From assembly GCF_963665445.1 (NCBI RefSeq), contig NZ_OY762276.1, positions 1,582,001 to 1,646,000 on the forward strand: a stretch of 64,000 nucleotides of DNA, given 5' to 3'. Positions 35,391 through 45,276 of this stretch are shown here, piece after piece; the stretch's first letter is position 1; each line of letters opens with the position of its first letter. The notes beneath the pieces are model-generated. The model did not search any database. It was not told the origin of the DNA and saw only the letters and a program-made list of their open reading frames with translations. A program made the translations under genes and the position numbers. The DNA is from an uncultured Desulfobulbus sp. GTDB lineage: Bacteria; Desulfobacterota; Desulfobulbia; Desulfobulbales; Desulfobulbaceae.

Positions 35391-37757
35391 ATGCGAATGG
35401 AGAACACGACAAGCCGTCATCTGATGTTTCTTGCCGGAGGCGTGATAATCCTGCTGGTCCTTTCCTGTTTGTTGGGTTTGGCCCTGAAACAGGAAAAGAT
35501 GATCAAACATTCCGTACATCTTTCCGCGGAACGGTTGTTTGAGTCCATCGTCCTCACCCGTCGCTGGAATGCCTGTTACGGCGGGGTGTTCGTCCTGAAA
35601 AGAGAGGGCATGCAGTCAAACCCCTACCTTGAGCATCCGGACATCACCTCCGCAACCGGACTGACCTACACCATGAAAAACCCGGCGCTGATGACCCGGG
35701 AGATCTCGCTTCTGGCTGAACAGAGTGGCCATTATCAATACCACATCACCAGCCTGAGATTGATAAACCCACACAATCAGCCCGATGAATGGGAGCGCGC
35801 CAGTCTGCAACAGTTCGAAAACGGGGTCCCGGAAACGCTGCAGATCGCCAAACTGGATGGGCAACAGGTCTACCGGTTGATGCGTCCGTTGATGGTCGAG
35901 GAAGGCTGCATGCAGTGCCATGCAAAACAGGGTTATAGGGTCGGTGAGGTGCGTGGCGGCATCAGCGTGTCGTTCCCCTATGAGGAGATAGCAATCAATC
36001 TGGCCGGTAACCGGATCAAGATGACCAGCCTGGGCATCGCGATTGTGGGCATTTTATGTTTTCTCTTTTACTTCGTTATCTGGCGTCTGGTCGGGCACCT
36101 GTGCGTTGTTTCCGGCGAGTTAACACAGCAGAAACAAAATCTGGAAGAACTCAATGCTGTCCTTGATCAGAAGGTGAGCGAACGAACGGCCGCGCTGCAG
36201 GAGAGTGAGCAGCGGTTTCGCTCGACCTTTGAACAGGCTCCGGTGGGAATCGGTCATCTGGCGATGGATGGGCGACTGTTGCGGATGAACCGTCGATTCT
36301 GCGAAATTATCGGTGTTCCTCCCTCACAGCGTACGTCGCTCAAATTTCAAGATATTTCTTTTGAAACCAAAAGGATGGCAGGTGTTGAGGAGTGGGATGC
36401 ACTGCTTTTGGGGGACAAGGACGCCTTTTCCTTGGAAAGGCGCTATATCCGCAAGGATTTGTCCGAGGTGTGGATAAACCTGACCATTTCTCTGGTACGT
36501 CGGGATTCGGGAGCCCCGGGCTATTATATCTGCGTGGTCGAAGATATGTCGGAGCGCCGCAGTTTGCAGGAACAGTTGCGGCAGGCGCAAAAAATGGAGG
36601 CGATTGGCACCTTTGCCGGGGGCATTGCCCACGATTTCAATAATATTTTGACCCCTATTCTCGGATACACCGAGATGCTCATGGAAGATTCCGATCCTGG
36701 AGAGAAATGCTACGCCTCGCTGCAGGCCGTCTTTTGCGCGGCGACCCGTGCCCAGGAATTGATCCGCCAGATTTTGACCTTCAGTCGCCGGGCCGACAAG
36801 GAGAAACAGCCGTTGAACATCGTTCCGGTGATCAAGGAAGTGATCAAGCTGCTTCGTTCCTTTCTCCCTTCCACTCTTACCCTCAGTCAGGTGCTGACCA
36901 ACGAGGACTGCATCGTGTACGCCACTCCAAGCCAGATACACCAGATCATGATGAACCTGTGCACCAACGCATACCAGGCCATGGAAGGAGGGAGCGGCGT
37001 ACTGACTATCGAATTGCAGGTTTTGGAAATGCCTGCGGCAGAAACCATAGGCTCGTTGCCTTCGGGGAAATATGCGGTCCTGAAGGTCACGGATACCGGA
37101 TGCGGAATGGACCAGCAGACCATGGAACGGATGTATGAGCCCTATTTTACCACCAAAGCAAAGGGTGAGGGCACAGGCTTCGGGTTATCGATGGTCCATG
37201 GGCTCGTCGAGGATCTCCATGGTGCCATCGTTGCGGAGAGCCAGGCCGGGCAGGGAACGAGTTTTACCCTGTTCCTGCCGCTGCTGGAACAAGACTCGGG
37301 ACAGCAGTGCAGGCAGCCGCTCCATGTCGAAGAAATGCAGGGCGGTAACGAACATATTCTTCTCGTCGATGACGAACCCGCCATTGTGGCCATGGAAACG
37401 ACCATGCTCTCTGATCTCGGCTACAAGGTGACCTCCTTCTATAAAAGTGTTGAGGCCCTTGCCTATTTCCGCGAACATGCCCAGGCCTTTGATCTGGTGG
37501 TGACCGATATCACCATGCCGGAAATGAGCGGCATCGTCTTGGCCCGGGAGATCTCTGTGCTCTCTCCACAGCTGCCGATTATCCTCTGCACCGGTTTTAC
37601 CTCCGCCAACACAGAGGAGATTTTTAAGTTACATAACAATGTGGTTACTCTTTTGACCAAGCCCATCTTACGGGATGATCTTGCCAGAGCGGTTCGCCAC
37701 GCCATTGACGACGGAGTGCCGCGGGACGGTGCACGGCCTGGCCGACACCCACAGTGA
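35391..37757 (+). CDS. Hybrid histidine kinase with c-type-heme (DUF3365-like) sensor
   Basis: 788 residues. TM1 ~10-30, then an extracytoplasmic DUF3365/Tll0287-like domain (~35-210) with RRWNACYGGVFV and a CMQCH heme-attachment motif at ~173-177, TM2 ~218-240, coiled coil, PAS ~275-395, HisKA with FAGGIAHDFNNIL (His ~416), HATPase with TDTGCGMD and GEGTGFGLSMVHG, and a C-terminal receiver (LLVDDEPAI, VVTDITMPEMSG, KPI). The heme motif suggests sensing of redox state or a small ligand in the periplasm (inference from the family). AGGAAGG lies upstream of the ATG. Confidence 0.9.
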   Translation: MRMENTTSRHLMFLAGGVIILLVLSCLLGLALKQEKMIKHSVHLSAERLFESIVLTRRWNACYGGVFVLKREGMQSNPYLEHPDITSATGLTYTMKNPALMTREISLLAEQSGHYQYHITSLRLINPHNQPDEWERASLQQFENGVPETLQIAKLDGQQVYRLMRPLMVEEGCMQCHAKQGYRVGEVRGGISVSFPYEEIAINLAGNRIKMTSLGIAIVGILCFLFYFVIWRLVGHLCVVSGELTQQKQNLEELNAVLDQKVSERTAALQESEQRFRSTFEQAPVGIGHLAMDGRLLRMNRRFCEIIGVPPSQRTSLKFQDISFETKRMAGVEEWDALLLGDKDAFSLERRYIRKDLSEVWINLTISLVRRDSGAPGYYICVVEDMSERRSLQEQLRQAQKMEAIGTFAGGIAHDFNNILTPILGYTEMLMEDSDPGEKCYASLQAVFCAATRAQELIRQILTFSRRADKEKQPLNIVPVIKEVIKLLRSFLPSTLTLSQVLTNEDCIVYATPSQIHQIMMNLCTNAYQAMEGGSGVLTIELQVLEMPAAETIGSLPSGKYAVLKVTDTGCGMDQQTMERMYEPYFTTKAKGEGTGFGLSMVHGLVEDLHGAIVAESQAGQGTSFTLFLPLLEQDSGQQCRQPLHVEEMQGGNEHILLVDDEPAIVAMETTMLSDLGYKVTSFYKSVEALAYFREHAQAFDLVVTDITMPEMSGIVLAREISVLSPQLPIILCTGFTSANTEEIFKLHNNVVTLLTKPILRDDLARAVRHAIDDGVPRDGARPGRHPQ

Positions 37758-37925
37758 ACAACACCTTATGAAGAGAGCAACCCACTGAAAAGACCGTAGT
37801 CAATGGGGAATAGAAATGATATTGGGAGTGAAAATTGTTCTTATGAAAGTGGGAGGGCAGTGATACAAAGGTGGAAGAGACAGAGACGGATACCATCACT
37901 GATGCTTGTATGAGGATGCGAATTT

Positions 37926-40319
37926 ATGAACGGATTCCAGAAAATCAGTACCCGCCTAACGTTACCGATTGCAGTGGCCACCATTATTTTTTCTGTTCTC
38001 CTTTATATTGTAGCAGAGAGTACCGTCGGACAACTGATGACGCGGAATTTGGAGCGTCTTGGTCGGTCAAAGATGGTCGACATGATTACCAGCGAAAAGC
38101 GTATCTCGCAGGCCATGCTCTCCCAGGCATCGCTATTTAGTGAGCAGGAGTCGGTGGTGGCGGCGTATAACACCGCTCATCAGGGGGATCTGAATGCCGC
38201 AGATGATCCTCAACTGGCCGCTGCCCGGGAGCAATTACGCACTTTTTTCGCCTCCGTTGATAAAGGATACAGTGCCAACACCGGCAATAAAGGGGTTCGG
38301 CTTCATTTCCATGTCCCACCGGCAAGGAGCCTTTTACGGGTATGGAGGAAGAATCAAAGCAAGAGTGACGACCTTTCTTCCTTTCGTGAAACCATCATCA
38401 CCATTAGCAACACACATCAACCCGTTGTCGGGATCGAGGTTGGCCGTGGTGGATTCGTTATTCGGGGCATCGCTCCAATCGTCGATGCAAACGGCAAATA
38501 TCTCGGGTCTGTCGAGGCCTTGTCTTCCTATGATCCTCTGGTCCAATACGGTGTGAGCAATGAAAACGAGCAGATCGCCGTCTACATGAACAAGTCGTTG
38601 TTGAATATTGCCAGAGAACTTCAGGATACGAGCAAACATCCCGTTGTCGGTGACGAATTCGTTTTTGTCTCCTCGTCCAATAGCGCCATTACCGATAAGG
38701 TAGTCAGCTCAGAACTGCTGCAGATGGCCAAGAAAGGGTTGGTCATGCAGCGCAGTGGCGACAATTTCATTTCCCTTTTTCCGATCAATGATTACTCCGA
38801 TAAACAGATCGGCATCATGGCTTTTGTCTACAATGCCGCTGATATTTTTGCCAACACCCGCAAGATTAAACAGGGAATTCTTGGTTTGAGTTTGGCCTTA
38901 CTGGTGGCGATTTTGGTTCCGCTTCTCATAAGTGTGCGCGGGGTGGTGATTCCCATAAACCGGACAGTCGCCATGCTCCGGGATATTGCCCAGGGCGAGG
39001 GGGATCTGACCAGACGAATGGAAATCCTCAAGCAGGATGAGATAGGAGAACTGGCAAACTGGTTCAATCAGTTTCTTGATCGTTTGGAACGCATTGTGCG
39101 CGATTTCGGCTCAAAAGCCCATAGTTTGAGCCTCTCTTCAAATATCTTGAGCGAAATTGCCGAACAGATGGTGCAAACCACGACCAGTTCCACCGGTCGC
39201 TCCCAGCGGGTTGCCGGGGGCGCCGGATCGATGAATTCCAATATGGCTTCCGTTGCTGCGGCCAGTGAGGAGGCTTCCACCAATGTCAATGCCGTCGCCT
39301 CTGCTGTTGAGGAAATGGCAGCCACAATCAAGGAAATTGCCGGCAACTCGGAAAATGCCCGGGGCATTGCCCACAAGGCAGCCAACAGTGCCTCCATCAC
39401 TTCGAAGAAGGTGGATCAGCTTGGTCACGACGTCAATGAAATAGGCAAGGTAACCGAGGTCATTAACGAAATCTCCGAACAGACCAACCTGCTGGCATTG
39501 AACGCCACCATCGAGGCGGCGCGGGCGGGGGAATCAGGTAAGGGGTTTGCGGTTGTCGCAAATGAAATCAAAGAGTTGGCCAAGCAGACCGCAGCGGCCA
39601 CCGGTGAGATTAAGGCCAAGATCGACGCCATTCAATCTTCGACCGCTGATACGGTCATTGAAATTCAGAAAATCTCCGAGGTCATCGGGGAAGTCAATGC
39701 CATTGTCGCCACCATTGCCACCGCGGTCGAGGAACAGTCCGTGGCCACGTCAGAAATATCCCAAAATCTGAGCCAAGCCTCCAGGGGTATTCAGGAGGTT
39801 AATCAAAATGTAGCCGAGGTGTCGGCGGTTACCGATGAAATTTCCCAGGATATCAGTGAAGTGAGCAAAGCCACCGAGGATATGAACGTTGTCAGTGCCG
39901 AATTGACCAGTCATGCCCGCGATTTGTTCAATCTCTCGGAACAGCTCTCGGAGGTTGTCCAGAAATTCAGAACCCAGGATGCACGCTTTGATATTGGCAA
40001 GGTCAAAGCCGCCCATATGCAGTGGCGCTCCCGTTTGGAAGCGGTGTTAAACGGCAAGCAGTCATTGCGCCCGGAAGAAGTGACCTCGGATCATGAATGT
40101 GCATTCGGCAAATGGTACTTTGGCGACGGGCAGAAGCTTAGTGACCGGGCCTTTTTTAAGGAAGTTGGTGAGAGTCACGCTATGGTGCATCAATATGCCA
40201 GGCAGATTGCCGATTTGATGAAACAGGGCAACAAAAAACAAGCCAACGAGTTAATGCATGAGTTTGAAAAAGTCCGTGAGGAATTTTTCAAAGCGCTTGA
40301 TGAACTGTACCTGCGGTAA
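37926..40319 (+). CDS. Methyl-accepting chemotaxis protein with C-terminal CZB domain
   Basis: 797 residues. TM1 ~12-32, a large periplasmic dCache-like sensor ~35-305, TM2 ~318-340, HAMP ~342-395, and a signalling domain with hairpin tip [20 protein letters not shown] (~517-536). After ~690 a chemoreceptor zinc-binding (CZB) domain has the pattern H-x...-CAFGKWYFG ... H..H. CZB domains bind zinc and can respond to hypochlorous acid in other species (family knowledge). No chemotaxis kinase genes lie nearby. GAGGA precedes the ATG. Confidence 0.92.
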   Translation: MNGFQKISTRLTLPIAVATIIFSVLLYIVAESTVGQLMTRNLERLGRSKMVDMITSEKRISQAMLSQASLFSEQESVVAAYNTAHQGDLNAADDPQLAAAREQLRTFFASVDKGYSANTGNKGVRLHFHVPPARSLLRVWRKNQSKSDDLSSFRETIITISNTHQPVVGIEVGRGGFVIRGIAPIVDANGKYLGSVEALSSYDPLVQYGVSNENEQIAVYMNKSLLNIARELQDTSKHPVVGDEFVFVSSSNSAITDKVVSSELLQMAKKGLVMQRSGDNFISLFPINDYSDKQIGIMAFVYNAADIFANTRKIKQGILGLSLALLVAILVPLLISVRGVVIPINRTVAMLRDIAQGEGDLTRRMEILKQDEIGELANWFNQFLDRLERIVRDFGSKAHSLSLSSNILSEIAEQMVQTTTSSTGRSQRVAGGAGSMNSNMASVAAASEEASTNVNAVASAVEEMAATIKEIAGNSENARGIAHKAANSASITSKKVDQLGHDVNEIGKVTEVINEISEQTNLLALNATIEAARAGESGKGFAVVANEIKELAKQTAAATGEIKAKIDAIQSSTADTVIEIQKISEVIGEVNAIVATIATAVEEQSVATSEISQNLSQASRGIQEVNQNVAEVSAVTDEISQDISEVSKATEDMNVVSAELTSHARDLFNLSEQLSEVVQKFRTQDARFDIGKVKAAHMQWRSRLEAVLNGKQSLRPEEVTSDHECAFGKWYFGDGQKLSDRAFFKEVGESHAMVHQYARQIADLMKQGNKKQANELMHEFEKVREEFFKALDELYLR

Positions 40320-40347
40320 AGGGCCGCTCCGGCTCGAGGCTAAAAAT

Positions 40348-40377
40348 AAGCGATTGGGGATTCCTGGTCGCTTTTTT
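40348..40377 (+). terminator. Probable terminator after the chemoreceptor gene
   Basis: Stem AAGCGA/TCGCTT with a 14-base loop followed by T6, 28 bases past the stop codon. Short stem, so moderate support. Confidence 0.5.
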
Positions 40378-40600
40378 CGTCGTTTTTGCAAAATACCCGG
40401 GAATGACGTTTGCATGTTGGTAACTTACTGATTTCACATGCCTGAATTGCAGATTTGTCCTTTTTGGGCCAGCCTTCTTTTCTGGTGGCGGTTCATTTTT
40501 TTTCTATTGTAATGTTCACGGGATACCGAAAATATTCTACAAGAGTGATGCGCTTGCGCCTGCGTTTCGCTATCCGTGAAAACTCGAAGGCAAGGATGCA

Positions 40601-41206
40601 ATGAAAAATTTGGCGATATGTCTCATGCTGGCCGCCTTTTTACTGCAGGTGGCCGCCTGTTCCTCCACCCAATCCATGTTGAGCGTGGAAAAGAAGATGG
40701 ACTCTGCCCGCCATTGGGATCTCCTTGCTAATCAGGTGGCCCAAAAAATAAACCGTGAGCTCGTGCGCAAAAAAATGTTCACCACCCTGGTCTACGTCCG
40801 CAACAGCTGCGGAACGCCACAAAAATGTGCAGCCAGCCCCACCTACGCCTTTGATGAAGGGTTCCACGATCTGCTCACCAGCCAACTGGTCAACTTTGGA
40901 ATCTATACCTCCAGTACGCCCGAAGAGGCGAATTTGGTGTTGGAGTACAAGGTGCAGACCGTCTATCATCCGCCGGAACAGTCAAACTGGAATTCTTTTG
41001 CCGACGACGGTCATTTCGAGATAATCATTTCAAGCTCGATTATTGAGAGAAGCAGATATTTTTTCCTCTGCACCAATATCTTCACCATTCCTTTCAGGGA
41101 GTATTGGCAGTACGGCATCCCCATGCCGGCATCCGAGGTGAAATTGGCCGGGCCGCTGAGAGCGCCTGTTTCCGTGCCGGCTTCGAAACAGGGTTTATCT
41201 CGTTAA
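40601..41206 (+). CDS. Putative lipoprotein
   Basis: 201 residues with a lipoprotein signal (MKNLAICLMLAAFLLQVAAC; lipobox Cys20). The mature part has no recognised domain. Its layout (VAQKINRELVR ... VYVRNSC ... FHDLLTSQLVNFG ... ANLVLEYKVQTVYH) resembles the fold of FlgO/TolB-N-like lipoproteins, in keeping with the FlgO-like gene that follows 50 bases later. AAGGATGCA precedes the ATG. Function unknown. Confidence 0.75.
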   Translation: MKNLAICLMLAAFLLQVAACSSTQSMLSVEKKMDSARHWDLLANQVAQKINRELVRKKMFTTLVYVRNSCGTPQKCAASPTYAFDEGFHDLLTSQLVNFGIYTSSTPEEANLVLEYKVQTVYHPPEQSNWNSFADDGHFEIIISSSIIERSRYFFLCTNIFTIPFREYWQYGIPMPASEVKLAGPLRAPVSVPASKQGLSR

Positions 41207-41256
41207 TCCTCTGATCATCCAATGAAGAAGAGAGCTTATTTCTCCACCTGATTCCT

Positions 41257-41940
41257 ATGCAAAACCAGACAATCGCATTGGCACGCCCCTCAAGGAGGGC
41301 CAGAGGCAACTCGAGCCCAGGTCTTTATTGCATCCTTCTCCTGTGTATTGTCCAGCTGCTCACGGGGTGCAGTGATCTCAACGGGACCAGGCTTGAGCCG
41401 GTCATGGGCGGTGAGATCAATCTGGTGGAGTTGGGGGACAAGGCGGTCGAACATATGATAACCCAACCGGTCCCGCCCTTGATTCCCTTTCGCGCGGACC
41501 AACCCATCTTGGTGACCACACCGGTCAACAATGACAACCTCAACGAGACCTCCAGCTTTGGGCGAAGCTTCCAAAACAACCTGGTTGCCGCCTTTGCCGG
41601 TCGGGGCTATGCGGTCAAGGAGCTCAAACTACGTCGCAATCTCCTGGTGGAACTGCAAAAGGGCGAATTCATGTTGACCCGCAACCTCCCGGAAATGGCG
41701 CCATTGCAGCGCGCGCAGGCCGTGGTCGTGACCACCTATACCCTGGTGAACCGCATTCTCTACCTTTCGGTACGCATGGTCTCCCCGCAGACCCAGTCCA
41801 TCCGTGGCGTTTACGAGGATAAACTCTACCTGGATGGGAATACCCTGCGCATGCTCGGCTATAAAATCGCCGATCCCTATGACTCCGACACCGTAATTCA
41901 GCCTCCCAAGCCCTCGGTGCTCGATTCTATACTCTATTAG
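41257..41940 (+). CDS. FlgO-like lipoprotein
   Basis: 227 residues. After a long basic N-region, the hydrophobic stretch LYCILLLCIVQ ends in the lipobox LTGC (~38). The mature part matches the FlgO domain pattern: PILVTTPVNNDNLNETSSFG, then FQNNLVAAFAGRGYAVKEL and AQAVVVTTYTLVNRILYLSV. FlgO is an outer-membrane protein linked to flagellar motility in Vibrio (family knowledge), but no flagellar genes are in the window. Probably co-transcribed with the preceding lipoprotein gene. Confidence 0.78.
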   Translation: MQNQTIALARPSRRARGNSSPGLYCILLLCIVQLLTGCSDLNGTRLEPVMGGEINLVELGDKAVEHMITQPVPPLIPFRADQPILVTTPVNNDNLNETSSFGRSFQNNLVAAFAGRGYAVKELKLRRNLLVELQKGEFMLTRNLPEMAPLQRAQAVVVTTYTLVNRILYLSVRMVSPQTQSIRGVYEDKLYLDGNTLRMLGYKIADPYDSDTVIQPPKPSVLDSILY

Positions 41941-41989
41941 CCATCGCAACCGGTACGCCTTGTTGTCCCCCGTGTCATGATGAGGGGAA

Positions 41990-42008
41990 TGTCAAGCTTG
42001 ACTTGACA
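41990..42008 (+). promoter_or_regulatory. Palindromic operator overlapping the lexA promoter
   Basis: TGTCAAG-CTTGA-CTTGACA is a perfect 7-bp inverted repeat with a 5-base spacer, 60 bases before the repressor start. Its right arm contains TTGACA (42003-42008), a -35 box, with TGTACT 16 bases on as a -10 candidate. The layout fits autorepression. Confidence 0.6.
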
Positions 42009-42067
42009 TGATATCGCTTCTTCCTGTACTTGTGAGGGGAATGTTCATATCCGCACAAGGAGAAGCA

Positions 42068-42703
42068 ATGCCGGAAACTCTCACACCCCGCCAGCAGGAA
42101 TTCTTCGATTACCTCCAGAACCGCCACACATCAGGCGACGGTATCCCCAGTCTGCGGCAGATAGCCGAGGAACAGGGCATCAGTCACAGTGGGGTGGCGA
42201 GCCTGCTCAACTGCCTGCAGGACAAAGGCTGGATCAGGCGCGAAGGCCGCTACAGCCGGCAGATTGTGCTGTTGCAGCAACGCTCAAGAACGCTGCCGCA
42301 AGGCGGTCGGCTTGTGCCCATCATTGGCCGGGTGGCTGCCGGCCTGCCGCTCTATGCCCAGCAGGAGTGGGCCGGAGAGGTCCTGGTCGATGACCGTGTC
42401 TATCGCGGCGAACAGCTCTTTGCCCTGCGGGTCAGCGGCGATTCCATGCGCAATGCCGGTATCCTGGCCGGTGATCTGGCCATCTGTGAGCCCAGGCAAT
42501 TTGCCAGCAACGGTGAAATCGTGGTCGCGTTGATCAACAACGAGGAGGCAACGGTCAAGAGGTTTTACTATCTGGGGGATGCGATCGAACTTCGACCGGA
42601 AAACGAGCGGTATCCGGTCATGCGCTACGGCCTGGGCGAGGTGCTGATTCAGGGCAAGGTTGTCGGTATCCAGCGCGGACCCGAGGAGATGGCAGGGCTG
42701 TAA
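42068..42703 (+). CDS. lexA: LexA-type SOS repressor
   Basis: 211 residues from ATG 42068, chosen for AAGGAGAAGC directly upstream; 42008 and 42041 are further in-frame starts but lie in the promoter region. The N-terminal winged helix (TPRQQEFFDYLQNRH ... GIPSLRQIAEEQGISHSGV) binds DNA. The cleavage site is Ala-Gly in RVAAGLP (~89-90). The catalytic serine lies in VSGDSMRNAGI (~125) and the lysine in ATVKRFYY (~163). Self-cleavage with RecA filaments is family knowledge. A palindromic operator overlaps its promoter. Confidence 0.9.
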   Translation: MPETLTPRQQEFFDYLQNRHTSGDGIPSLRQIAEEQGISHSGVASLLNCLQDKGWIRREGRYSRQIVLLQQRSRTLPQGGRLVPIIGRVAAGLPLYAQQEWAGEVLVDDRVYRGEQLFALRVSGDSMRNAGILAGDLAICEPRQFASNGEIVVALINNEEATVKRFYYLGDAIELRPENERYPVMRYGLGEVLIQGKVVGIQRGPEEMAGL

Positions 42704-42722
42704 CTGATTGTTAGCCAAGTGA

Positions 42723-42763
42723 AAAAAACTCTCCTGAACAACCTCTGCCCAGGAGAGTTTTTT
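42723..42763. terminator. Bidirectional terminator between lexA and thiC
   Basis: The stem AACTCTCCTG/CAGGAGAGTT is flanked by A6 on one side and T6 on the other, so it can end transcripts from both convergent genes. Confidence 0.85.
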
Positions 42764-42778
42764 GATGCATAACGCAGG

Positions 42779-44068
42779 TCAGCCGATTTTTTCCAAAATA
42801 TTGCGGCTGCGTTTGACCGCGCAGAGATCGCCGCACATGGTGCAGACCTCCTGGTCGATGGGTTGGGAAGAGGCACGGTAGGCCTTGGCCTTTTCCGGAT
42901 CCATGGCCAGTTCGAACATCTTGGTCCAATTGAGCTCTTTGCGTGCCTTGCTCATGGCGTTATCCCAGTCAATGGCCCCGGGGATGCCCTTGGCCACATC
43001 GGCGGCATGGGCCGCGATGCGCGAGGCCATGATCCCTTCCTTCATATCGTCGGCATCGGGCAGGCGCAGGTGCTCGGCCGGAGTGACATAACAGAGGAAA
43101 TCCGCCCCGTAGGTGGCGGCCAAGGCACCGCCGATGGCGGAGGTGATGTGGTCGTAGCCGGGGGCGACGTCGGTGACTATCGGCCCAAGCACATAGAAGG
43201 GGGCGCCGTGGCAGAGCTTTTTCTCCAACTGCATGTTGGAGACCACCTCGTTGAGCGGTACATGCCCAGGCCCCTCGATCATCACCTGGACATCCGCCTC
43301 CCAGCAGCGTTTGGTCAACTCACCGAGGATGATCAACTCCTGGATCTGGGCCGCGTCGGTGGCGTCGCGCAGGCAGCCCGGACGCAGTCCGTCGCCCAGG
43401 CTCAGGGTGACGTCATAGTCGCGGCAGAGGGAAAGCAGACGGTCAAAGTGCTCGAAAAAGGGGTTTTCCTTGCCGTTGCCCTCCATCCAGTCCAGCAGCA
43501 GGGAGCCGCCACGGCTGACCACATGGGTCAGACGCGGGTTGTTGCGCAGCCGCTGCACCGCGGTTTGGGTAAGGCCGGCGTGGATGGTCATGAAGTCGAT
43601 GCCATCCTCGGCGTGCATCCGCACCACATCAAAAAAGTCATCCACGGAAATTTTCGAGACTTCCTTGCCGTAGCGTGCCACAGCATCGTAGACCGGCACC
43701 GTACCGATCATCACCGGGCAGACCTCCACCGTGCGCTTGCGGAAGGTACGGGTGTCGCCAAAAGTGCTCAGGTCCATGATGGCATCGGCCTTGAGTTCCA
43801 CCGCGCGCCGTACCTTGTCGAGTTCCTTTTCCACGTTGCAGCAATCCTCGGAAACACCGAGGTTGACATTGATCTTGGTGGAAAGTCCGCTGCCGATACC
43901 CTTGCCGATCAGGTTTTTGTGGTTGCGGTTGGCAGGGATAGCGATCTTGCCGCTGGCGAGCCGCTCCAGCAGATCGGTTTCGGAGATGCGTTCCGTCTCC
44001 AGTACCTGCTGCATCTGGGGTGTGAGAATGCCCTGACGGGCGGCGTCCATTTGGGTTGCATAGGCCAT
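42779..44068 (-). CDS. thiC: Phosphomethylpyrimidine synthase ThiC
   Basis: A 429-residue radical-SAM enzyme converting aminoimidazole ribotide to HMP-phosphate. This is the short form without the ~150-residue N-terminal extension of the E. coli enzyme, as in many anaerobes. The C-terminal cluster motif CTMCGDLC (CX2CX4C) is intact. AAGGAGAACCATC precedes the ATG. Last gene of the thiamin operon, 31 bases after thiE. Confidence 0.96.
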   Translation of the reverse strand: MAYATQMDAARQGILTPQMQQVLETERISETDLLERLASGKIAIPANRNHKNLIGKGIGSGLSTKINVNLGVSEDCCNVEKELDKVRRAVELKADAIMDLSTFGDTRTFRKRTVEVCPVMIGTVPVYDAVARYGKEVSKISVDDFFDVVRMHAEDGIDFMTIHAGLTQTAVQRLRNNPRLTHVVSRGGSLLLDWMEGNGKENPFFEHFDRLLSLCRDYDVTLSLGDGLRPGCLRDATDAAQIQELIILGELTKRCWEADVQVMIEGPGHVPLNEVVSNMQLEKKLCHGAPFYVLGPIVTDVAPGYDHITSAIGGALAATYGADFLCYVTPAEHLRLPDADDMKEGIMASRIAAHAADVAKGIPGAIDWDNAMSKARKELNWTKMFELAMDPEKAKAYRASSQPIDQEVCTMCGDLCAVKRSRNILEKIG

Positions 44069-44099
44069 GATGGTTCTCCTTAGGGAAAGAGGGGGGGGA

Positions 44100-44747
44100 T
44101 TATTGACAGGCGGACTGCAGACGGCGTACGGTTGCCGCGATATCTTCGGCTCCGACGATCTCGGTTACCAGGCATACCGTGGTTGCACCGCGGGAGAGCA
44201 CTTCTCCCATGTTGTGTTCTTTGATGCCGCCGATGGCGACAAAGGGCAGGGGCGAGTGTTTGACCACATGCTCCAGGTAGCCCAGCCCCACCGGTGCGCA
44301 GACATCGTCTTTGGTCTGGGTACTGAAAATGGGGCCGACGCCAATGTAATCGGCACCGGCCCCAATGGCAGCCTCAGCCTGTTCCGGGCCGTGGGTGGAA
44401 AGGCCGATGAGCTTGTTGTCGCCGATGAGTTTGCGTACTTCGGAGACGGGAAAGTCATCCTGCCCCACATGGACACCATCGGCATCGACGAGTTGGGCGA
44501 TATCCGGGTAGTCGTTGATGATGAAGAGAACGCCTGCCTCTCGGGTGAGGGTTCGGATGGCGCGGCATTCGGCAAGCATCTCTCCACGGCTCTTGGCGGG
44601 GCGTTTTTCCCGGTACTGAAGGATCTTGATGCCGCCCTTGATCATCTCTTGGGCAACCTCGAGATTTGAACGGCCGTTTGAGAATTTCTCGGCGGTGATC
44701 CCGTAGATACCGCGAGGGAAGACGGGTTTGCTGGTTGATTTATCCAT
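44100..44747 (-). CDS. thiE: Thiamin-phosphate synthase ThiE
   Basis: A 215-residue TIM-barrel enzyme that joins HMP-PP and thiazole phosphate to thiamin phosphate. It has [37 protein letters not shown], and [11 protein letters not shown], with IGGI near the C-terminus for phosphate binding. CAGGAGTACTCC precedes the ATG. Overlaps the thiF end by eight bases. Confidence 0.95.
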   Translation of the reverse strand: MDKSTSKPVFPRGIYGITAEKFSNGRSNLEVAQEMIKGGIKILQYREKRPAKSRGEMLAECRAIRTLTREAGVLFIINDYPDIAQLVDADGVHVGQDDFPVSEVRKLIGDNKLIGLSTHGPEQAEAAIGAGADYIGVGPIFSTQTKDDVCAPVGLGYLEHVVKHSPLPFVAIGGIKEHNMGEVLSRGATTVCLVTEIVGAEDIAATVRRLQSACQ

Positions 44748-45276
44748 GGAGTACTCCTGGTTGCGAGAGAATGAACTGGCTCATGTAGTTGGCCACGGTG
44801 GTAACCTTGTGGCTGAACAGCGGCGCATCCGTGCAATCGGTGGCGAAATCGCCGGCAATGTAGCCCCTGCCGAACTTTCGTGAACCGATGGTGGCAAGAT
44901 CGCTGCCGGCAATGCCGTTTGCAGAGACCACGATTCGACTCCCGGCAAAGGCTTCAAAGAGCATCTTTTTATCGACCTGGCGGTCAAAACCCTCGACGAT
45001 CAGATCGCAATCGTTAAAGAGCTGGCTGCAGTTTCCCTGATCGATGCGCTGCACCAGCCCCTCTAGCTGCAGACTCGGATTGATCCGGGTCAGGTTGACC
45101 ACCAGGGCCTCGACCTTGAACATGCCGACCTGGTCGGCAAAATAGAATTGTCGGTTGAGGTTGGAGGGCTCGACACGGTCAAAATCAACGAGTCTCAGCC
45201 GGGAAACCCCGCTTCGCACCAGATTGAGGGCCACGTTGGAGCCGATGCCGCCGACACCGGCAATGCCGATCTTCAT
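44740..45276 (-). CDS. thiF: ThiS adenylyltransferase ThiF (short form)
   Basis: A 178-residue E1-like protein that adenylates the C-terminus of ThiS. The ATP loop GVGGIGSNVALNLVRSGV and DFDRVEPSNLNRQFYFADQVG are intact. It is shorter than E. coli ThiF (about 250) and lacks the paired CxxC zinc motifs at the C-terminus, as in the compact ThiF type of many anaerobes. Start and preceding thiH stop overlap (TGATG). Confidence 0.9.
   Translation of the reverse strand: MKIGIAGVGGIGSNVALNLVRSGVSRLRLVDFDRVEPSNLNRQFYFADQVGMFKVEALVVNLTRINPSLQLEGLVQRIDQGNCSQLFNDCDLIVEGFDRQVDKKMLFEAFAGSRIVVSANGIAGSDLATIGSRKFGRGYIAGDFATDCTDAPLFSHKVTTVANYMSQFILSQPGVLHG

Noticed and set aside
42863..44083. 406-codon plus-strand frame
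   Set aside because: Antisense to thiC, whose motifs and operon context are clear.
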